The position numbers were made by a program, and so were the translations under genes. From Cryptomeria japonica (lineage: Eukaryota; Streptophyta; Pinopsida; Cupressales; Cupressaceae): DNA of 64,000 nt. Below, piece after piece: positions 57,337-64,000 of this stretch. The stretch is from positions 651,034,468 through 651,098,467 of the forward strand of contig NC_081409.1 of the NCBI RefSeq assembly GCF_030272615.1, given 5' to 3'. Under the pieces are notes generated by a model. The model saw only the letters and a list, made by a program, of their open reading frames with translations. It did no database searches and was not told the origin of the DNA. Position 1 is the stretch's first letter, and every line of letters starts with the position of its first letter.

Positions 57337-57348
57337 TGGTATCAGAGA
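57337..57348 (+). other. Primer-binding site, element B
   Basis: TGGTATCAGAGA, one base off the initiator Met-tRNA complement, two bases after the LTR. Confidence 0.88.
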
Positions 57349-57405
57349 TTGGTCCTCTATTTTCAAAAGCCTAACAGCTTGAGGAAGATTCTGACACTGG
57401 TACAG

Positions 57406-58517
57406 ATGAAAAACTTGAGAAAGCAACTAGAAACAACTCTTGCAGATAATGATGCAAAAAAGTTGAAGAATATGAAACTTGAAGATGATATGAAGGTTGC
57501 ACAGGAAATCATTCAAGGACTTCAATAAAATCTCACTATTGCTAAGAAAAAAAGAAGAGAACTTCATGAGAAGATACAGAGTGATGATGATGAAAAAGAG
57601 ACTCTTAATGATCTTGTAAGCAAGATGAAGCAGGAAAACATGGCCTTGAGGAATGAGATGCAAGATATGATTGAGGTTTTGTAAAGACACTAAAGACTGA
57701 AAGAAGAATGAAGATGACTTAACTAGGAGAATCAATGATGCTGGAAATGAAAATCTAAGACTCAGTCATGAAAATGATATGTTGAAGACATATATAATTC
57801 ACTTGGAGCATGATAAAACTGAACTCATGAGACAAAAAGATTTCTTAGAAAATGAGTTGGCTACTACAAATCAACACAAGGAGAAATTCAAAAAAAGTTC
57901 AGAGGAACTTGATGACATGTTGAAAAATTAGAAACCTAATGGAGATACTAATGGTCTTGGCTTTGAAGTTGGTGAAAGCTCTGGTACTACAAACAATCAT
58001 GATTATAGTAAACCGGTAAGACAACCTAATGCCTACAAATCTCAATGGAAAATTATTTAACTATAACAAGTATGGTCATAGAGCAAATTAGTGTAGATCT
58101 AGAAATTATCAGAACACCAATGCACCCACCGGTTAATGTTCTAAATGCAACAGAGTTGGTCATAATTCATAAAATTGCAGAATGAATGTAAGATGTTATG
58201 TTTGTGGAAGATTTGGACACTTATCTAATCAATGCAGAACACATATCGGCATAGGATATGGAAAAGATATTCATCAAAACAATGTGACTTGTTATGCTTG
58301 TAACAAGATTGGACATATTGCAAAAAATTTTAGAAGTAAGGCATCACCGGCAAATAACAAAGGACCCAGTTTGAAAGGTAAAGAAAAGGTTGAAGAGGTA
58401 AAACAAGAATTCTCAAAACAATGGATTAGAAAGTCAGATCAAAATGTTAATGAAGCTATTCCTTTAGTGGTAGAGCATAGTATCACTCCACCGGTGGGAG
58501 ATTCTTCATCTAACTGA
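57406..58517 (+). pseudogene. ORF1 of element B: coiled coil plus CCHC knuckles, broken
   Basis: ATG at 57,406 (MKNLRKQLETTLADND). A stop at 57,526 (TAA, fits lost Gln), a frameshift near 57,670 and another near 58,040 divide it. The coiled coil is readable (RRINDAGNENLRLSHENDML). Knuckles: two damaged ones (second Cys of the first is Tyr; stops inside both), then CYVCGRFGHLSNQC intact (58,197) and a last one with its final Cys replaced by Phe (CYACNKIGHIAKNF). The C-terminal piece (58,182-58,517) holds KGKEKVEEVKQEFSKQWIRK and ends GDSSSN. Confidence 0.82.
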
Positions 58518-58819
58518 AAAGAAAATTTTGGGGGATATGGCAACAAATTGAAAAACATGCTAAGTTACCCTCAATTGATGGTGAGAAGTTGAATTATTTC
58601 TTTACCAGCAGATGTGTTAAGTTTCACTTAACCGACAGGCATTTAATGTGGTAGTTGAAGGAAATGACATTATAAAGGAAGTGTTTTGGCTCTTTTTCAT
58701 TCACCGAGCATTCAAATTTCCTTAGAGCACAAAAATCCTGAGCGAAGGCATCCACAATGAGAAGTGAAGCAAATCATTCAATCATTCATACCTAAAAGGA
58801 AAATTAAGGTATTTATACA
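58518..58819 (+). promoter_or_regulatory. ORF1-ORF2 spacer with TATA box, element B
   Basis: 302 bases. TATAAAG at 58,671-58,677 is followed about 22 bases later by TTCATTCACCGAGCATTCAAA, conserved in all four elements, and then by a leader of about 120 bases to the ATG of ORF2. This looks like a separate core promoter, perhaps acquired with ORF2. Confidence 0.55.
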
Positions 58820-61800
58820 ATGGCTTCCTCCTCTACACCTGAATTCATTGCAAATCCTACTGTAATTGAATTGATTAAACATCCTAGGCCCGTATTTAAA
58901 ATTATTCCCAAAATTGCGAAGAAAGATGATACTCTAGGAGTATTTTCAAAAATACCCAAAGGAGTTGCTTATGTCGAGGATCCTAGAATTTACATACATT
59001 GTCATATTGAAGAACTAGGAGTTGAAGAGATAATGAACATGTATAAAATAGTAATTTGTGATGTTAATGGAAATGTGAAACTGGAACATAAGATAGTTGA
59101 AACCCTAGGTTTTGTGGAGATTCTTAGTATCCCTGATTTTTCAAAGGATGTTATAAGGATTGTGTTAAGAAGAGTATATGGGGAGTTCTTTTGTTTGGAT
59201 TTCATTCACAAGATAAAAAAAGAAGTAGTTAGGGCAGTGACAGGCTTACCTTCCACTGGTAGTAGGCCTGACAAAACTAAAAAGGTTCCAAATGACACTG
59301 TAATGACCCTAACCAGTGCAACCTTTGATAAGAGATCCCTGAGAGTAAATGATGTAAAGGGTATCAATGTAAAATTCATTAGCATGATTCTTGGATACAA
59401 AGTTACACATGCCAACAGATTAAACTTTGTTTCTATCTTATGTATCAAAAGTGCTTATGAAATGGTAAACAACAATGCAAAGATTGACATATGCAAATGG
59501 TTAAAAGATGAGCTAATAGGCAATCTGAAGAAAATCAAAGGGGACAAGAAAGGGACATTTAGATTTGGCAACTTACTTGTATTCTTATTGCTATATATCA
59601 CCAAGGAAGTTCTCGGAATTGGTAGAAAGGATTTTGGAATTGAAATACCGGTAGGAAAACAACTTCTGGATATTCTAAAGAACATGGGAGATGATAGGGA
59701 GAAGAACATAAATGAACATTTTTCAGGCACTAAAAGATAGGATGAAAACCAAGATAAGGCTATCTCAAGCTATAGTTGATAAGTATCAAAAGGAGATATG
59801 CTTTGTAATAAAGAAAGATGAAATCTGGATGGAGGCAGTGGTTCCGAGGACAATTTGGGTTATAGAAATAGGATATGAAGCAAATGAGAACATAATAGAA
59901 ACCTATGCAAAAGCACTTCTAGAAGCCCCTAAAGAACCAATAGAGGAAGTATTTGGAAATGCAAAAATAATTGAAAGGAAAGTTCAATCACAGAAAAGAA
60001 CAAAGAAAACTGAACAAACAGTTAGAAAAGGAAAAGGTAGGCAAAAGCAATCAAGGAAGACATATTGAACAAAACTAGTATTAAGGAGAGCGACTTAGAA
60101 GGATTACAACCAGAAACACATCTTTCACCGGTTGGTACCTCCCATAACAATGAAATACCAATAGAGTTTAAAAGGGTAGTAAGAAAAAGGAAATCTTCAC
60201 CAGTACCCACTCCTACACCTAAGAAAACAAGACAGAAACCACAGGCAATTAGGCCTCTGGCAAAGAAGATGACTCCAAGAAAGAAGAAAGAAAAGCAAGT
60301 TTTCCCTCCACTTGACAATCTTCTACATGAAATAGCTTAATATGGTAACTTATCAAACATTAGCAAGTCGTATAGCACATTTTCAAATGAAGAAAAAGAA
60401 AGCATAGAAAACAATGTTATCCTACACTTGGATATCTACAAGAAATTTTTGATTGAGGTTGTAGATGATTTACCCAATGACTTGTATAGAAGGTTAGAAG
60501 AAACAAGAGTAGCAATTGTTGAACTAGATAAAAAGATGAAGATAGAAAAATTACTTGCAGTTCACCCAGTGAATTCAACACAAGAAATTGATGAACTAAT
60601 AAGTGAGGCAAACCGAACAGTATTTTCACCTGGTCACCAGCATGTAGCATTAATGGCTGGTAGAGTTAATGAGATATCAGAAGAAACAATAGACAAGTGG
60701 GATATATTCTTTGTTGAGAGGGAAAAACAAGAAGAGCTTAAAGACTTTTAAAGTTTATCAAAAGGAAAAGGATAAAGGTAAAGGTAAGGTAGGTGGACCT
60801 TTGAGCATAAAGATAATAGATAACTTAACCCCACCTCCTTCTGATACTCCACGGGCACAAATTGTTGATACACCACCGATAAAAGATAATGTTGAGAGTA
60901 TGGAGACAACACATGAGGACACAAATCTTGATTCAGAGGTGTTGTATACAATGAATATTGACACATAGGAAGTCAATATTGTGGTTGATAAGGAGACAAG
61001 TGAGAAGAGAGATGTGGCAACTGAGCCACCGGTAGAAGACATTATAGTTGAGACAAATGTTGACGACACAGTTGGCAATATTGAAATTGGGGCTAAGCAA
61101 CAAACTCCACAGTCAATTGACCCCTGGATACAAGAAATGCAGATACCACTGGTGTACATACTAAGCAACCGTCAACTGATATCTCTGACAAATCTGTTGA
61201 GATATCAGTTGTAGACAATTCAAAGGTAAACATAGAGAAACAGGTAGAAAACATAGAGTCACAATCAGAGAAATCGGCAATGGAAAGCTCTGAGAAACAA
61301 ACTGAGGTACACACTAAGAAATCAGAAGAGAAGAAGGATGAGGTAAAGGTTAATGCGGAGAATGTGCCACCGACATCAGCTGAGAAACCTAAACCTTTGC
61401 TAGTAGAAATGCAGACTCAAACTGACCTACCAAAGGTCACCATAAGCAAAGAGGTTACTCACACTCATGGATTATAGATCGTTAAGGCAGTTGGTCAATC
61501 ATCTAGTTCTTAACTGACAGAATTCTAGCCAATCAATGTAACAGAGGTATTGCTTGATTCAATTAAGAAAATAACTGATTGCAATGCACTTGCATATAAG
61601 GCAATTGATGACACCATACTAATTTTGAAGATGATTGAACCCAAGTGTAACATAGAAAACAAAGATTCTTTAAGCCAATTAGACACATTGTCTAAGTACA
61701 TAACCGACAACCTACTAACAATTGAATAGATCAATGAGGAGACTTTCAGAGAGAAAATAAATAAAGAGAAGGAAAAATTCTTTGAGGAGACAGTAAAGAA

Positions 61801-62308
61801 GAATAAGGAACATATTGATACATTATTACCAGCACTAGGAAAGACAATTTTGGACTTCAAGAAATTGTATAGAGATACATGTAAGACAAACATTTTGATA
61901 GAGAATATAGATACATAGATCAGCAAAGCACAAAAGGAAATCAATAATATTGTTGATAATTTAATAGGTTCATCAGACTCCATATCGGTAGTAATATAGG
62001 AAATCACCGGCTATGAGGAGAAAATTGAAAAACTTGAAAAAGATAAGGAGAGATTAAAGTTTAAGGCAAAAGAATTGAAATGCAGACTAGGTCCTAAACT
62101 AGATATCCTCATCTCTTTGAGAAAAGAGATTTATGAGGCTCTTGTTCCAGGACTTGAGACACCAGAAGAGAAAATGCACATACTCACCAGTACAATCCAA
62201 AGGACAAAAGTAGCACTAAAGGATAGTGAGAGGTTCTATAACAGCCTAAATTTTGCATTAGTGAATCTGTATCAGATTGTAACCAACCGGTTACAGGGAT
62301 CTAGATAG
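58820..62308 (+). pseudogene. ORF2 of element B, unknown protein of about 1,160 codons
   Basis: It starts MASSSTPEFIANPTVIE. The first 300 codons are fully open (58,820-59,740): KIIPKIAKKDD, DPRIYIHCHIEELG, GLPSTGSRPDKTKK, DKKGTFRFGNLLV. After a slip near 59,725, RMKTKIRLSQAIVDKYQKEI and WMEAVVPRTIWV follow. A second slip near 60,050 leads to a nuclear-signal-like RKRKSSPVPTPTPKKTRQK (60,181-60,237). Then LHLDIYKKFLIEVVDDLPND, HPVNSTQEIDELISEANRTV and WDIFFVEREKQEEL (60,428-60,751). KGKGKVGG is next, then a Thr/Glu-rich linker (60,960-61,480). A coiled coil (61,540-62,308) ends at TNRLQGSR. No catalytic motif is recognised. The pattern could suit a structural or nucleic-acid-associated protein, but that is inference. 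Confidence 0.8.
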
Positions 62309-62519
62309 GAACTACACTCAATTGACATTGAATGAAAACCTTTATCATTGATGACAAAGAGGGAGTAGTAGAGGATGAGAAAAAGAGTAAGGAGTATGAC
62401 AGAAAAGATCATCTGCTCAGGGGGAGCACACAGTTTTGGTAAGATTTTTGGACAACACTTTTTGGATACAATTTTGGCTTTTTCTCATGAGTGTTGCCAT
62501 CAATGCCAAAGGGGGAGAT
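62309..62519 (+). promoter_or_regulatory. Element B polypurine tracts and 3' untranslated region
   Basis: Three purine tracts: ACAAAGAGGGAGTAGTAG (62,354-62,371), CAGGGGGAGCAC (62,418-62,429) and GCCAAAGGGGGAGAT abutting the 3' LTR (62,505-62,519). The first lies in a CATTGATGACAAAG context like the last, so it looks like a duplicate. Confidence 0.78.
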
Positions 62520-63279
62520 TATTGGAAAATGCACACTCCAATGAGAAATTGTAGATGTTTGAAGGTATTGTCATTGATGACAACCTTACAACCCTATGAC
62601 ATCGACAAACTCTACATCGGCACTGGCACCAGCAAAGATGTTTACCACCACTCTAGCCCAGAGGATTTTATTTTGTATTTAATTGTAAAATATTTTTGTA
62701 AAGCCAACAAGGTGAATTGTAATAGGACTCATATAAGTATGAGATCTTGTAGATCATTCAAGAATGTAAGGGATGTATGAAATGTAATAGGCAGATGCTA
62801 ATATTAAGGCAGATTGTGGAATAAGGTTTATGGAAGTTGTATGAGCTTAAACCAATACTGAACCTGGCATAGAAGATGTTGAACCGAAGTAGTACATGAT
62901 ATTGGATTTGTATAATTCATTTTTGTAAGTTAGTGAGACTTCCCTTTTATATTTAAGTAGTGAGCTATATGCAGTTGGCCTTCCTGCATGTGCAGGCCCC
63001 TATTGTAAGTAATATTCATTTATTGGCCAGTGAGCAAATATGCTGGGTCACAAATCCCACCGAGGTTTTTCCCACACCAGGTTTCCTCGTTAAAAATATT
63101 ATGTTATGGTGTGCTTTCTGTGTTGTGGTTATTGATCTTATTTATTGCATTATTTCTAGTTTACCGGTACACTGTTTTGGAATACAATCCATTTAATAAG
63201 TTTAGAAAATCTATTAACCGGTTAGATACTGATTCACCGCCCCCCCCCCCCCCGCTCAGTATCTTTGGGAATCCTAACA
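62520..63279 (+). repeat. Element B 3' LTR
   Basis: 760 bases, starting TATTGGAAAATGC (TG changed to TA) and ending CCTAACA before the AAGAC duplication. Perfect stem GATACTGA/TCAGTATC (63,225-63,263). Confidence 0.92.
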
Positions 63280-64000
63280 AAGACAAGGATGAATGGATGA
63301 TAGATAGTGGATGTTCACATCATATGACTGGAGATAAAAGGAATTTTCTATCATTGCAAGAATTTGATGGTGGTCTGGTTAGATTTAAAGATGACAAAGC
63401 ATGTATGATCAGAGGAAGAGGAACTATATCATTGGATGGTAAGCATAACACTGAAATTGTTTATTATGTTGAAGGTTTAAGGTATAATATTTTGAGTGTA
63501 GGATAGTTGGTGGATAAGGGATTTCAATTACAGTTCAAGGATGGAAAATGCAAAATCATTAACAGATTTGGTTTGGAGATTGCAAATAGTACATAGACTA
63601 AAGGTAACATATTTCATTTGAACTTTGGTGAGAAGACATGTTTGATTGCACAGGTTGATGAGAGTTGGTTATGGCATAAGAGGTTGTGTCATGTGAATTT
63701 TGATTGCATTGTAAAGATCATCGCAACTAAGGCTATTAGAGATATACCTAAGATTGTGAAGTCCTATAATCCGGTATGTAAGGAAACTCAAGTGGGAAAG
63801 CAAGTCAAAACTTCTTTTAAGAGTATACAAGACAAATCTAATGATGTTCTTGATCTTATTTATACTAATTTGTGTGGTCCTGCTAAGATAAAGAGTTTTC
63901 AGGGTGATAGATATTTCATGCTAATCATTGATGATTATTCTAGAATGACGTGGATTACTTTTCTAAGGGAGAAATCTGAAGCTTTTTAAAAGCTTAAAAT
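63280..64000 (+). pseudogene. Copia-3 protease and start of integrase
   Basis: After the AAGAC duplication the Copia-3 frame resumes as KDKDEWMIDSGCSHHMTGDK, with an intact Asp-Ser-Gly protease motif (about 63,304-63,312). GAG-pre-integrase follows (TISLDGKHNTEIVYYVEGLR). Stops lie at 63,504 and 63,594. The zinc segment keeps WHKRLCHVNF, but the second Cys of the CxxC pair is Thr (CKETQ). The integrase core begins (NLCGPAKIKS, IIDDYSRMTWITF). The expected HTDL reads YTNL, so the first catalytic Asp is lost. A stop follows SEAF at 63,987. Confidence 0.88.

Larger units (their letters stand above)
56596..63279 (+). mobile_element. Element B: complete non-autonomous ORF1-ORF2 element
   Basis: 6,684 bases between AAGAC duplications (56,591-56,595 and 63,280-63,284), interrupting Copia-3 just before its protease. 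Order: 5' LTR, PBS, ORF1 (57,406-58,517), 303-base spacer, ORF2 (58,820-62,308), purine tracts, 3' LTR. It is the only plus-strand copy and the clearest full view of the family. Its two LTRs differ at about 19 of the first 120 bases by my count, so it is an old insertion or has been altered since. Confidence 0.94.
54155..64000 (+). mobile_element. Copia-3: Ty1/copia element, split by element B, runs off the window
   Basis: 5' LTR (54,155-55,387), PBS, gag (55,443-56,595), then element B, then protease and integrase from 63,280 onward. The gag family is that of Copia-2, while the LTR family is that of C and F. RT, RNase H and the 3' LTR lie beyond the window. Confidence 0.9.

Noticed and set aside
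58820-59740. Calling ORF2 an envelope-like or transposase protein
   Set aside because: No signal peptide, membrane segment or DDE-type arrangement was seen, and similarity by eye to plant mobile-domain proteins is too weak to name.

Overview
This window looks like intergenic DNA from a large, repeat-rich seed-plant genome. A gymnosperm is plausible but I cannot prove it from sequence. I see no single-copy host gene, tRNA, rRNA or CRISPR. Almost every base can be assigned to LTR retrotransposons, most of them broken by stop codons, frameshifts, deletions and nested insertions.

Layout from left to right. (1) 1-11,981: a decayed Ty3/gypsy element of Tat type on the + strand. Gag, protease, an extra archaeal-type RNase H, RT-RNase H and integrase lie between a PBS at 3,254 and an LTR start at 10,073. 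Its flanks carry pieces of an unknown ORF (1-2,122 and 11,664-11,981) that may sit inside a very long LTR. (2) 11,982-17,936: element A, minus strand. (3) 17,937-25,360: Copia-1, minus, a gag-pol element whose 5' LTR is cut short. (4) 25,361-25,673 and 32,251-32,653: a gypsy LTR fragment split by Copia-2 (25,674-32,245, 5-bp target duplication CATTG). (5) 32,654 to about 34,800: gag-protease and LTR of a second, chromovirus-like gypsy, minus. (6) 34,815-52,933: element C, minus, with element D (38,439-51,812, duplication TATTA) inside its 5' LTR, and element E (44,598-51,283, duplication CCAAC) inside the 5' LTR of D. (7) 53,112-54,154: a Copia RNase H scrap and an LTR (F). (8) 54,155-64,000: Copia-3, + strand, running off the window and split by element B (56,596-63,279, duplication AAGAC).

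The most unusual content is the family A, B, D, E. All four have Copia-type LTRs, a PBS for initiator Met-tRNA and a polypurine tract, but no protease, integrase, RT or RNase H. They carry ORF1 (coiled coil plus four CCHC zinc knuckles, about 370 codons) and then ORF2, about 1,100-1,160 codons of unknown function with a long C-terminal coiled coil. A spacer of almost constant length (302-303 bases), with a TATA-like box in three copies, separates the two. They look like non-autonomous elements moved by Copia enzymes in trans. Element C has the same ORF1 joined to Copia pol remnants and may be a relic of the autonomous partner.

Shared regulatory architecture ties the Copia-like LTRs together. 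They have a hairpin near the LTR 3' end whose stem differs between families but keeps pairing, a conserved core in R/U5, duplicated polypurine tracts, and an inverted repeat that encloses the polypurine tract and 3' LTR start.
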